Assembly: GCF_029906345.1 (NCBI RefSeq)
Contig: NZ_JARYGY010000003.1
Coordinates: 62,001 to 126,000, forward strand
Source of the DNA: Aquimarina mycalae
Lineage (GTDB): Bacteria; Bacteroidota; Bacteroidia; Flavobacteriales; Flavobacteriaceae
Length of the DNA stretch: 64,000 nt
Reading direction: 5' to 3'
The number at the start of each line of letters is the position of its first letter. Position 1 is the stretch's first letter. Shown here piece by piece: positions 26,600 to 34,654 of the stretch. The notes beneath the pieces were generated by a model that ran no database searches, was not told where the DNA came from, and saw only the letters and a program-made list of their open reading frames with translations. A program made the translations under genes and the position numbers.

Positions 26600-27472
26600 C
26601 TACATACTTGGTCTGGTAGCTCTACCAGAAGGCACTGATGTATCCGAAATCATTAAAACAGGATTCGCAGAACCTGTAGTAATTCCTGCAGTTCCACTAA
26701 GTGGTTCGATAAAAAATGGAGCAGGATCTTTATCTTCAAAAGGTTCTACAGTTATAAATACTCTTTTGCTTGTTACCGCTGCTGGAAACGTTATTCCAGT
26801 TAAAGGAATCTGACTAGGAATAATTAAAAAATCTTCACCAGGAAAATTCGGAACCACACCTCCAGATCCTTTAAAGAAATTAGCATCATCTGTAACATCA
26901 ACATCAGAGAAAGTTCCTGTAGAGACTATTTTGTTTCCAAAATCAACCCATCCTTCATATTTCCAACCACTTGCTAATGCTGGAAGTGATAAACCTGCTG
27001 CAGATCCATTCATAAACCATACACCAAATTCGTCATTATCCGCAACATCATCTGTTGGTGTTGCAAGGAAAAATTGTCCTGATGTACTAGAAAGATCAGC
27101 AACAACTGGAGCAAAATTTAGCGTCGCAGAATTAGATCCATTAAAACTACCTGTCAATATTTTCGCATTAGAAGGTACATTATCAGTATCACCTACTGGT
27201 TCTATCGTTAGTACAAACTCTGAAGCGTCTTCTAAATCAGAAGCTAATACTGTTAGATTTACGGTTCCTGTTGGATTTGTAAATCTACTAGTAGGTACTG
27301 CTTGTCCATTAACTATTAACCATCCCTGATACGTTGATCCTCCAGTAAGTGTCTCTAAACCTATGGTTTCAATCGATACATTAGCAACTGGTGGTCCATC
27401 ATCACTAGAACAGGAAACACCTAATAATCCCAAGGCAATTGTCATAATTGCCATCATCTTTTTTTTCATCAT
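26600..27472 (-). CDS. Lipoprotein with two RskA-like domains
   Basis: 290 residues from ATG 27472 (the next Met at 27469 is equally possible). The lipobox is GVSCSSDD. Two similar halves each contain a YxGW strand, an SxxF turn and a TVEPxxD strand: YQGWLIVNGQAV and LTIEPVGDTDNVPSNAKIL in the first, YEGWVDFGNKIVSTGTF and ITVEPFEDKDPAPF in the second. This matches the extracytoplasmic domain of anti-sigma-K (RskA) proteins, here without a cytoplasmic sigma-binding part or membrane helix. The function is unknown; no sigma factor gene is adjacent. Confidence 0.75.
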   Translation of the reverse strand: MMKKKMMAIMTIALGLLGVSCSSDDGPPVANVSIETIGLETLTGGSTYQGWLIVNGQAVPTSRFTNPTGTVNLTVLASDLEDASEFVLTIEPVGDTDNVPSNAKILTGSFNGSNSATLNFAPVVADLSSTSGQFFLATPTDDVADNDEFGVWFMNGSAAGLSLPALASGWKYEGWVDFGNKIVSTGTFSDVDVTDDANFFKGSGGVVPNFPGEDFLIIPSQIPLTGITFPAAVTSKRVFITVEPFEDKDPAPFFIEPLSGTAGITTGSANPVLMISDTSVPSGRATRPSM

Positions 27473-27579
27473 TTTTTGCTTTTTAAGTTTAATAATTGAC
27501 AGTATAGATATCAATACTCAAATTAACTACAAAAAGTCAATAAAATTGTACGCGAAAACCACTATTTTTTTAGGTATAA

Positions 27580-29121
27580 TCAGGCTTGCGGATTGATTTG
27601 CTCTGGTTTTTTAAATAACTCCAAATATGATTTTCCTATATTAGAAACTATATCACTTGCTAACAAACCCTGATAACCAGTTTCTTGTATAGCAATATCA
27701 CCAGAACTACCATGAAGATATACTCCAAAAATAGTTGCATATAACGGTTCGTATCCTTGAGAAATCAATCCTGTAATTATTCCAGTCAGAACATCTCCAC
27801 TTCCTGCAGTAGCCATTCCAGGGTTTCCAGATGTATTTACATATATATTATCTTGATATATTACTAAGGTATTAGCTCCTTTAATAACAACGATCGAATC
27901 ATATTTCTTAGAAAATTCTTTAGTTTTTTTAATCTTATCAAAATCATCATTCCATGATCCCAACAACCTTTTTAATTCACCTGGATGTGGTGTTAATACC
28001 GTTTGTTTAGGTAAATACTCTAAGAATGTAGCTTCTTTAGATAAAATATTAATCCCATCTGCATCAATAACCAGTTTTGCTTTATTTTGTTTTAAAAACT
28101 CTTCAAAAGCACTTATAGTTTTTTCATGAGTTCCTAATCCTACTCCAATTGCTATAGCGGCAGGGTTTAAATCAAAATCAATTTTAGTAATATAATCATC
28201 CTCCTTGTCCGTAATTACCATAGCCTCAGGAACAGAAGTCTGCAGAATATCATATCCACATTCTGGAATGTATGTAGTGGCCAAACCTGCTCCTATTCGT
28301 AAAGCAGATTTAGTAGTTAACACTATACTACCTATTTTACCATAGCTTCCACCAATCAAAAGACAATGTCCGTAATCTCCTTTATGCGCAAACTTATGTC
28401 TTGGTCTATATAGAGAAAGTGCTTCATTTTTTCCTATCAAATCTGCAAATCCTGGAGTTTGAGCGATAAATCCTCTATCCAAACCAATGTCAATCACCTC
28501 TAAATCCTGAGAATACTGTCCAGTTTCAGGTAAGAAAAATACTAATTTTGGTAATTGAAATGCAACCGTTGTAGATGCATAAATTACTCCTTCTGGGTTA
28601 TCAGGAGCTTTATCTGCGTATAAACCAGAAGGAATATCAATAGATAGTGTAAAACATCTAGAGGCATTAATTTTTTTAATTAATGCTACAACCCATGGTA
28701 ATAATGGTCTATTCAATCCAATTCCAAAAATGGCATCAATAACCATATCCTCTTGTTTAATAGCAATATCAGAAAGATCATCTTCGGATTTTAATTGTAT
28801 AGGCCATTCTGATAGAATAGCTTTTAATCGGTCATAATTTTCTAAAAAGTCTTTTGATCGGTTATCACTAAAGTTAACGATATAGGTTTTTACATGATAC
28901 CCATGTTCAACTAACAATCTAGAAATCACCAATCCATCACCCCCATTATTTCCTAAACCACAAAATACATGAATTGGAATTGGAGCTCCTTGTAGTCTTT
29001 GATGTAATACATTGAATATTTGGGTGGCAGCACGCTCCATTAATTCTAAAGAAGTTATCTTTTGAGATTCTATAGTAACCTCGTCTGCTTTTCGCATTTG
29101 TTCTGCAGAGAATATTTTCAC
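27580..29121 (-). CDS. nnr: Bifunctional NAD(P)H-hydrate repair enzyme
   Basis: 513 residues combining NAD(P)HX epimerase (about 1-215, YjeF-N, with FCGLGNNGGDGLVISRLL) and ADP/ATP-dependent NAD(P)HX dehydratase (about 225-505, with the KGDYGHCLLIGGSYGKIGS entry, HPGELKRLLG and the signature NPGMATAGSGDVLTGII). It repairs hydrated nicotinamide cofactors in the cytoplasm. The fused form is usual in bacteria. It appears monocistronic and diverges from the thr operon. Confidence 0.95.
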   Translation of the reverse strand: MKIFSAEQMRKADEVTIESQKITSLELMERAATQIFNVLHQRLQGAPIPIHVFCGLGNNGGDGLVISRLLVEHGYHVKTYIVNFSDNRSKDFLENYDRLKAILSEWPIQLKSEDDLSDIAIKQEDMVIDAIFGIGLNRPLLPWVVALIKKINASRCFTLSIDIPSGLYADKAPDNPEGVIYASTTVAFQLPKLVFFLPETGQYSQDLEVIDIGLDRGFIAQTPGFADLIGKNEALSLYRPRHKFAHKGDYGHCLLIGGSYGKIGSIVLTTKSALRIGAGLATTYIPECGYDILQTSVPEAMVITDKEDDYITKIDFDLNPAAIAIGVGLGTHEKTISAFEEFLKQNKAKLVIDADGINILSKEATFLEYLPKQTVLTPHPGELKRLLGSWNDDFDKIKKTKEFSKKYDSIVVIKGANTLVIYQDNIYVNTSGNPGMATAGSGDVLTGIITGLISQGYEPLYATIFGVYLHGSSGDIAIQETGYQGLLASDIVSNIGKSYLELFKKPEQINPQA

Positions 29122-29290
29122 AAGTCTAAATTTTATTAATAATTAAATAATAGATGTTCTATAAAACTGAGCATATATATTCGTTTTAAAATCTATTACG
29201 ATTAGTTTCATTTATTTTTAGGAATATTTTAACGAATCAATACATAAATTGTAGGATCAACAAAAGTTTATGATTACCTTCGTTTTTTAT

Positions 29291-29320
29291 TTTGTTCAAA
29301 TGTAAAAAATTATACATTTG
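29291..29320 (+). promoter_or_regulatory. Thr operon promoter (TTTG-N18-TACATTTG)
   Basis: A -33 TTTG at 29291-29294 and a -7 TACATTTG at 29313-29320 match the Bacteroidota consensus, with an 18-base spacer (usual 19-21). Transcription would start near 29326, about 17 bases before the leader ATG. Confidence 0.65.
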
Positions 29321-29323
29321 AAC
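29294..29323. promoter_or_regulatory. Palindrome overlapping the thr promoter
   Basis: GTTCAAATGTA and TACATTTGAAC are perfect 11-bp inverted arms around AAAAATTA. The right arm contains the -7 box and the left begins at the last base of the -33 box, so a dimeric regulator bound here would cover the promoter. Confidence 0.5.
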
Positions 29324-29342
29324 CTTAATATAAAGCAAACTA

Positions 29343-29456
29343 ATGTTTAGTACGGTTTCAATCTCGGTTTTACTTTTCGCGTTGGGAACAATTGTGGCTT
29401 CTGCTTATACTTCTATTACACGTACTACAATTACTATTATTACCCTTAGGGGTTAA
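29343..29456 (+). CDS. Thr/Ile-rich leader peptide of the threonine operon
   Basis: A 37-codon frame between the promoter and thrA. The first 22 residues are hydrophobic; codons 23-37 read TSITRTTITIITLRG, with six Thr and four Ile codons in 12 positions (codons 23-34). This is the arrangement of attenuation leaders such as enterobacterial thrL, where ribosome stalling at Thr and Ile codons reports charged-tRNA supply. Regulation by translation of the leader is inferred from composition and position. An imperfect hairpin overlaps its end and a second lies between it and thrA. Confidence 0.8.
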   Translation: MFSTVSISVLLFALGTIVASAYTSITRTTITIITLRG

Positions 29457-29512
29457 TCATTTATATATCATAGAAATCGAGTAGGTAGTTTGTTTTAAGT
29501 AAAGAAACTATC
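29439..29512 (+). promoter_or_regulatory. RNA hairpins between leader peptide and thrA
   Basis: First stem: ATTACCC (29439-29445) with GGGTTAAT (29450-29457), one bulge, at the leader stop. Second stem: GGTAGTTT (29484-29491) with AAACTATC (29505-29512), 8 bp including one G-U pair, 13-base loop. Neither is followed by a clear T-run, so a classical intrinsic attenuator is not proved. Confidence 0.4.
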
Positions 29513-29551
29513 GAAAAGCTTTATCAATTACATCAATTTAAAAATTACAAT

Positions 29552-31996
29552 ATGAACGTTCTAAAATTTGGAGGTTCCTCTGTCGCAAATGCAGCGACTA
29601 TAGAAAAAGTTATAGATATTATCAAAGAGCAATCTAATACTAAACCGCTATACGTAGTGGTATCTGCTCTTGGTGGAGTTACTGATCTTTTAATTCAAGC
29701 AGGAAAAGAAGCTTCTTCTAATAATGATATTTATAAAAACACCCTTGCTACTATTGAAACAAGACACCTTGAAGCTATCAAAGAATTAATACCTATTGTT
29801 TCTCAAAGTGCCATAATCAGTAAAGTAAAATCTGAACTAAATAAGCTAGAATCTCTATGTGAAGGAGTATTTTTATTAAGTGAATTATCTCCTAAAACAG
29901 AATCTGTTATTGCTAGTTTTGGTGAGATGTTATCTTCTTTTATAATTTCTGAAGCAGCTAAGATAAAAGGGCTGGACATTGTACTGAAAGATGCTAGAGA
30001 CTATATCATTACTATTGATGGAACTAAAGTTACTATAGATTATGAAGAAACTAATTTTAGAATACAAAGATATGCTCAGGACAATAAACATCAGATTAGC
30101 CTTTTTCCTGGTTTTGTAGCTAAAACATCTGAAGGAGAACCAACTACGTTGGGAAGAGGTGGTTCAGATTTTACAGCTGCCATATTAGCTGCTGCAGTAA
30201 CAGCAGATGCATTGCAAATATGGACTGATGTTAGTGGTATGTATACTGCTAACCCTAAACTAGTAAAACAGGCAAAACCTATATCTCATATATCGTATCA
30301 GGAAGCGATGGAATTATCTCACTTTGGTGCAAAAGTTATTTATCCACCTACTATTCATCCAGTTTTGGATAAGGATATTCCAATTGTCATTAAGAATACA
30401 TTCCAACCAGAAGAAGTAGGGACTTTGATTACCAGAGAGGTTGGTAATAGACAAAAACCTGTAACAGGAATTAGTCATATTGATAATATTTCTGTGATAT
30501 CACTAGAAGGAAGTGGAATGGTAGGTATACCAGGTTTTTCTAAACGATTATTCGAGGCTTTATTTCTGGAAAATATAAATGTAATCCTTATCACGCAAGC
30601 TTCTTCTGAGCATTCGATATGCTTAGCTGTTGAGGAAACGGATGCAGAAAGAGCTAAAATTATTTTAGATACTACTTTCGAATTTGAGATAACCAAACAT
30701 AAGGTAGATCCCGTAAAAATTGAGAACAATGCAGCTATAGTAGCATTAGTAGGTGATAATATGTATCATCATCAAGGGTTGAGTGGTAAAATGTTTAGTA
30801 CACTTGGTAAAAACAATGTAAACATTAGAGCAATTGCCCAAGGAGCTTCTGAAAGAAATATTTCTGTAGTTATAGAGAAAAAGGATATTAAAAAGGCCTT
30901 AAATATTTTACACGAACGCTTTTTTGAAGTAAAAACAAAACAACTCAATCTATTTGTTACTGGTGTAGGTAATGTTGGTAGTAAGTTACTTGATCAGTTA
31001 GCCCAACAAAAAACATATCTAAAAGAGAAATTACGTCTTAAGATCAGAGTTGTTGGAATCTCTAATTCCAGAACAATGGTTTTTGATGAAGGAGGAATAA
31101 AACTTGATTCATGGAAAGAAAAACTTTCGCAAGGAGAGAAAGCAGATTCTGAAGAATTCTTCAAAACTGCTCAAAAAATGAATATCCGTAACTCTATTTT
31201 TGTAGACAATACTGCTAATCCAGATATAGCGAAAGTCTATAAACATTATCTAGCAGAAAGTATGGCTGTAGTTACATGTAATAAAATTGCTTGTGCTGAT
31301 GAATATGCCAATTATGAAAACCTGCAAGAACTATCTAGAAAGTTTAATGCCTCTTTTTTATATGAAACTAACGTTGGTGCTGGATTGCCAATCATTGATA
31401 CTTTAAACAATTTAATTGCCTCTGGAGATCACGTTCGTAAAATTCAAGCAGTATTATCGGGTAGTCTTAATTTTGTTTTCAATAACTATAAACAAGGAGT
31501 TAACTTTTATGATGTTGTGAAACAGGCACAAGAAGAAGGATATACTGAACCAGACCCAAAAATTGATCTTAGTGGTGTAGATGTGGCTCGTAAAATTTTG
31601 ATTTTAGCAAGAGAAAGTGGAAATGTCATTGAATTAAACGATATCGAAAAAGAAGCATTTTTACCACAAGAGAGTTTAGATACTACTAGTGTTGATAGTT
31701 TCTTTGATTCTTTAAAAGCTAATGAATCTCATTTTAAACAAATTCTAAATGAAGCTGATAAAAAAGAATGTCGCTTAAAGTATGTTGCTCAATATGAAGA
31801 AGGAAAAGCTAAAGTTGGATTACAACATATTCCTGCTGATCATCCTTTTTATAATTTAGAAGGGAGTGATAATATTGTTCTTTTTTATACGGATCGATAT
31901 CCTGAAAATCCGCTAATAGTTAAAGGTGCAGGTGCTGGAGCAGAAGTTACTGCTTCGGGAATATTTGCTGATATTATAAGAATTGGTAAAAAGTAA
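29552..31996 (+). CDS. thrA: Bifunctional aspartokinase / homoserine dehydrogenase
   Basis: 814 residues covering the first and third steps from aspartate to threonine. The kinase (1-285) opens MNVLKFGGSSVANA and has TLGRGGSDFTAA. Two ACT domains (about 310-455, EGSGMVGIPGFSKR and VALVGDNMYHHQGLSGK) should bind the feedback inhibitor. The dehydrogenase (about 465-814) has the NAD(P) loop VTGVGNVGSKL, TCNKIACA and the signature GSLNFVFNNY with EPDPKIDLSGVDVARK. Start fits the family, 95 bases after the leader peptide. It is followed closely by thrB. Confidence 0.96.
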   Translation: MNVLKFGGSSVANAATIEKVIDIIKEQSNTKPLYVVVSALGGVTDLLIQAGKEASSNNDIYKNTLATIETRHLEAIKELIPIVSQSAIISKVKSELNKLESLCEGVFLLSELSPKTESVIASFGEMLSSFIISEAAKIKGLDIVLKDARDYIITIDGTKVTIDYEETNFRIQRYAQDNKHQISLFPGFVAKTSEGEPTTLGRGGSDFTAAILAAAVTADALQIWTDVSGMYTANPKLVKQAKPISHISYQEAMELSHFGAKVIYPPTIHPVLDKDIPIVIKNTFQPEEVGTLITREVGNRQKPVTGISHIDNISVISLEGSGMVGIPGFSKRLFEALFLENINVILITQASSEHSICLAVEETDAERAKIILDTTFEFEITKHKVDPVKIENNAAIVALVGDNMYHHQGLSGKMFSTLGKNNVNIRAIAQGASERNISVVIEKKDIKKALNILHERFFEVKTKQLNLFVTGVGNVGSKLLDQLAQQKTYLKEKLRLKIRVVGISNSRTMVFDEGGIKLDSWKEKLSQGEKADSEEFFKTAQKMNIRNSIFVDNTANPDIAKVYKHYLAESMAVVTCNKIACADEYANYENLQELSRKFNASFLYETNVGAGLPIIDTLNNLIASGDHVRKIQAVLSGSLNFVFNNYKQGVNFYDVVKQAQEEGYTEPDPKIDLSGVDVARKILILARESGNVIELNDIEKEAFLPQESLDTTSVDSFFDSLKANESHFKQILNEADKKECRLKYVAQYEEGKAKVGLQHIPADHPFYNLEGSDNIVLFYTDRYPENPLIVKGAGAGAEVTASGIFADIIRIGKK

Positions 31997-32010
31997 ATCC
32001 ATTAAGTAAG

Positions 32011-32934
32011 ATGAAAAGTATAAAAATCTTTGCTCCCGCAACCGTTGCCAATCTTTCTTGTGGATTTGATGTATTAGGATGTTGCCTTGATACTGTTGGA
32101 GATGAAATGATTATTACAATAACTTCTGTACCTGGCGTAAGAATCACTAAAATAGAAGGGGCAGATTTACCATTAGATACTAAAACGAATGTTGCTGGTG
32201 TGGCTGTAGAGGCCCTATTGAAAAATTATGAATCTGAGGTAGGTGTTGATATTGAAATTTACAAAAAAATAAAAGCTGGCAGTGGTATAGGTAGCAGTGC
32301 CGCCAGTAGTGCTGGTGCTGTATGGGCTGTAAATCATCTTTTGGATAAACCTTTTACAGCACAAAAATTGGTAGAGTTTGCTATGGAAGGAGAAAAACTA
32401 GCAAGTGGTAATGCACATGCAGATAATGTAGCTCCTGCTCTTCTTGGTGGATTTACATTGGTAAGAAGTTATGAACCATTGGATGTTATAAAGTTACACA
32501 CTCCAAAGGATCTTGTAATGACTGTTATACATCCGCAGATTGAAGTAAAAACTTCGGATGCCAGGTCTGTTATCAAACAAAATGTTAGTCTTAAAAAAGC
32601 AATTCATCAATGGGGAAATCTTGGAGGTTTAGTATCTGGACTCTTTACAGAAGATTATGATCTTATTGGTCGTAGTCTAGAAGACGTAATTATAGAACCT
32701 ATGCGATCTATTTTGATTCCTGAGTTTAATACTGTAAAAGATGCTGCTCTTGATCAAGGCGCACTTGGGTGTGGTATTTCTGGTTCTGGTCCTTCAATTT
32801 TTGCATTAAGCAAAGGACTGGAAACCGCAAAAAAAGTAGCAGATGCGATAAGAGCCATATATAATAAAACTGGTCTTGACTTTGATATTCATATTTCAGA
32901 AATCAATAGTCAAGGAGTAAAAATAATTAATTGA
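32011..32934 (+). CDS. thrB: Homoserine kinase
   Basis: 307-residue GHMP kinase phosphorylating homoserine for ThrC. The opening IFAPATVANLSCGFDVLG and the ATP motif AGSGIGSSAASSAGAVW are diagnostic, and the C-terminal GALGCGISGSGPSIFAL is GHMP motif 3. It begins 14 bases after thrA and ends 1 base before the RidA-like gene, so it belongs to the same transcript. Confidence 0.96.
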   Translation: MKSIKIFAPATVANLSCGFDVLGCCLDTVGDEMIITITSVPGVRITKIEGADLPLDTKTNVAGVAVEALLKNYESEVGVDIEIYKKIKAGSGIGSSAASSAGAVWAVNHLLDKPFTAQKLVEFAMEGEKLASGNAHADNVAPALLGGFTLVRSYEPLDVIKLHTPKDLVMTVIHPQIEVKTSDARSVIKQNVSLKKAIHQWGNLGGLVSGLFTEDYDLIGRSLEDVIIEPMRSILIPEFNTVKDAALDQGALGCGISGSGPSIFALSKGLETAKKVADAIRAIYNKTGLDFDIHISEINSQGVKIIN

Positions 32935-32935
32935 T

Positions 32936-33301
32936 ATGCAAGAAATTAAAAAAATAGCTACTGGTTCTCCATGGGAAGATATTGTAGGATACTCAAGAGC
33001 CATAAAAATTGGTAATACCATTGAAGTATCAGGAACAACAGCTCCAGGAATAAATGAGTATGATCAAACTGTTGCTATTATTGAATCTGTAAAAAAAGCC
33101 CTTAGTGAATTTAATGCAGATTTAAGTCATGTGATACGTACAAGAATTTATTGTACCGATATTTCAAAATGGGAAGACATTGGAAAAGCTCATGGACAAT
33201 ATTTTGGCGCTACCAAACCAGTAACAACAATGGTTGAAGTATCAAAATTAATAAATCAGGATATCTTAGTGGAAATAGAATTTTCTGCAATAGTTCCGTA
33301 A
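32936..33301 (+). CDS. RidA/YjgF-family protein within the thr operon
   Basis: 121 residues, trimeric enamine/imine deaminase family. RidA proteins hydrolyse reactive 2-aminoacrylate and related imines produced by PLP enzymes such as threonine dehydratase. Motifs: IGNTIEVSGTTAPG, NADLSHVIRTRIYCTDISKW, TTMVEVSKLINQDILVEIEF. At the place of the active-site Arg of archetypal RidA (VEVARLP) this protein has Lys (VEVSKLI), pointing to another Rid subfamily. Being between thrB and thrC (spacing 1 and 22 bases), it likely works during threonine synthesis or catabolism. Confidence 0.88.
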   Translation: MQEIKKIATGSPWEDIVGYSRAIKIGNTIEVSGTTAPGINEYDQTVAIIESVKKALSEFNADLSHVIRTRIYCTDISKWEDIGKAHGQYFGATKPVTTMVEVSKLINQDILVEIEFSAIVP

Positions 33302-33323
33302 ATACCAAAAAAATAAAATTCGA

Positions 33324-34613
33324 ATGCAATATTATAGCTTACATAATAATTCACCTAAAGTCTCTTTTTCTGAAGCTGTTGTTAAGGGATTAGCACCAGA
33401 TAGAGGTTTATATTTTCCAGAGGGCATAACTCCCCTACCTCAAACTTTTTTCGATAATATTGAAACCTTAGACAATATAGAAATTGGTTTTCAAGCAATT
33501 AAACAATTTGTAGGTGATGAAATTCCTGAGACTGAATTACGCGAAATTCTTACCGATGTATTAAGTTTTGACTTTCCTGTAGTTGATATTAAAGAAAACA
33601 TTGGAACGTTAGAGCTTTTTCATGGTCCAACAATGGCCTTTAAAGATGTTGGTGCTCGATTTATGGCCAGGTGCCTAGGATATTTTAATAAGAATAATAA
33701 AAATAAGGTTACGGTGCTTGTAGCTACTTCTGGAGATACAGGAGGCGCGGTAGCGCAAGGTTTCTTGGGTGTTAAAGGTGTAGATGTTGTGATTTTATAT
33801 CCTTCCGGAAAAGTAAGTGATATACAAGAAAGACAGCTTACAACTTTAGGTCAAAACATAACTGCATTAGAAGTAGATGGAGTGTTCGACGACTGTCAGG
33901 ATATGGTTAAAAAAGCATTTCTTGACGAAACGATAACGAATCACAAACAACTAACGTCTGCTAATTCTATCAATATTGCCAGATGGTTACCACAATTATT
34001 CTATTTCATTTTTGCTTACAAACAAGTAAAAAGTAAAGGTAAGGAAGTCGTTTTTTCTGTACCTAGTGGTAACTTCGGAAATATTTGCGCTGGAATTGTA
34101 GCTCAAAAACTTGGTCTTCCAGTAAAACATTTTATAGCAGCAACAAATATTAATGATACAGTAGTGAGATACTTAAAAACGTCAGAGTATGATCCAAAAC
34201 CCTCCAAAGCTACTATATCTAATGCCATGGATGTTGGTAATCCAAGTAATTTTATTCGTATTCAAAAGTTGTTTGATAATGATTTTGACAAACTAAAAGA
34301 TAATTTTTCTGCTTATAGTTTCAATGATACGGACACAAGAGATGCAATGAAGGAAGTATATACTCAGACTAAATATGTTGCAGATCCTCATGGTGCTGTG
34401 GGATATCTTGGTCTTAAAAATTATGATTTACAAGAAAATGAGTACGGTATATTTCTAGAGACTGCACATCCAGTTAAATTCTTAGATATTGTTGAACAAA
34501 CTATAGATATAAAAGTGACTATTCCAACGCAGATCCAAAAAGTAATGGATAAAGAAAAAGTACGTTATAAAATTAAGGATTATAAAGAATTAAAGGAGTT
34601 CTTACTACAATAG
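33324..34613 (+). CDS. thrC: Threonine synthase
   Basis: 429-residue PLP enzyme converting O-phosphohomoserine to threonine. The PLP lysine is in GPTMAFKDVGARFMAR, and the phosphate-binding SGDTGGAVAQGF and SVPSGNFGNICAG motifs are present. The length fits the class I bacterial family. The last 8 codons form the left arm of a 16-bp terminator stem, so the operon end is encoded inside the gene. Confidence 0.96.
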   Translation: MQYYSLHNNSPKVSFSEAVVKGLAPDRGLYFPEGITPLPQTFFDNIETLDNIEIGFQAIKQFVGDEIPETELREILTDVLSFDFPVVDIKENIGTLELFHGPTMAFKDVGARFMARCLGYFNKNNKNKVTVLVATSGDTGGAVAQGFLGVKGVDVVILYPSGKVSDIQERQLTTLGQNITALEVDGVFDDCQDMVKKAFLDETITNHKQLTSANSINIARWLPQLFYFIFAYKQVKSKGKEVVFSVPSGNFGNICAGIVAQKLGLPVKHFIAATNINDTVVRYLKTSEYDPKPSKATISNAMDVGNPSNFIRIQKLFDNDFDKLKDNFSAYSFNDTDTRDAMKEVYTQTKYVADPHGAVGYLGLKNYDLQENEYGIFLETAHPVKFLDIVEQTIDIKVTIPTQIQKVMDKEKVRYKIKDYKELKEFLLQ

Positions 34614-34634
34614 AAGAACTCCTTTAATTTTTAT
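34588..34634 (+). terminator. Terminator of the thr operon, overlapping thrC
   Basis: AATTAAAGGAGTTCTT pairs perfectly with AAGAACTCCTTTAATT (16 bp, loop 10 bases that ends with the thrC stop), followed by a T-run. The left arm is coding sequence. Confidence 0.88.
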
Positions 34635-34654
34635 TTCTTGAAAAATACATATTA

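Noticed and set aside
26559-26813. Plus-strand 84-codon frame after the LRR lipoprotein
   Set aside because: It begins inside the terminator and is antisense to the RskA-like lipoprotein.
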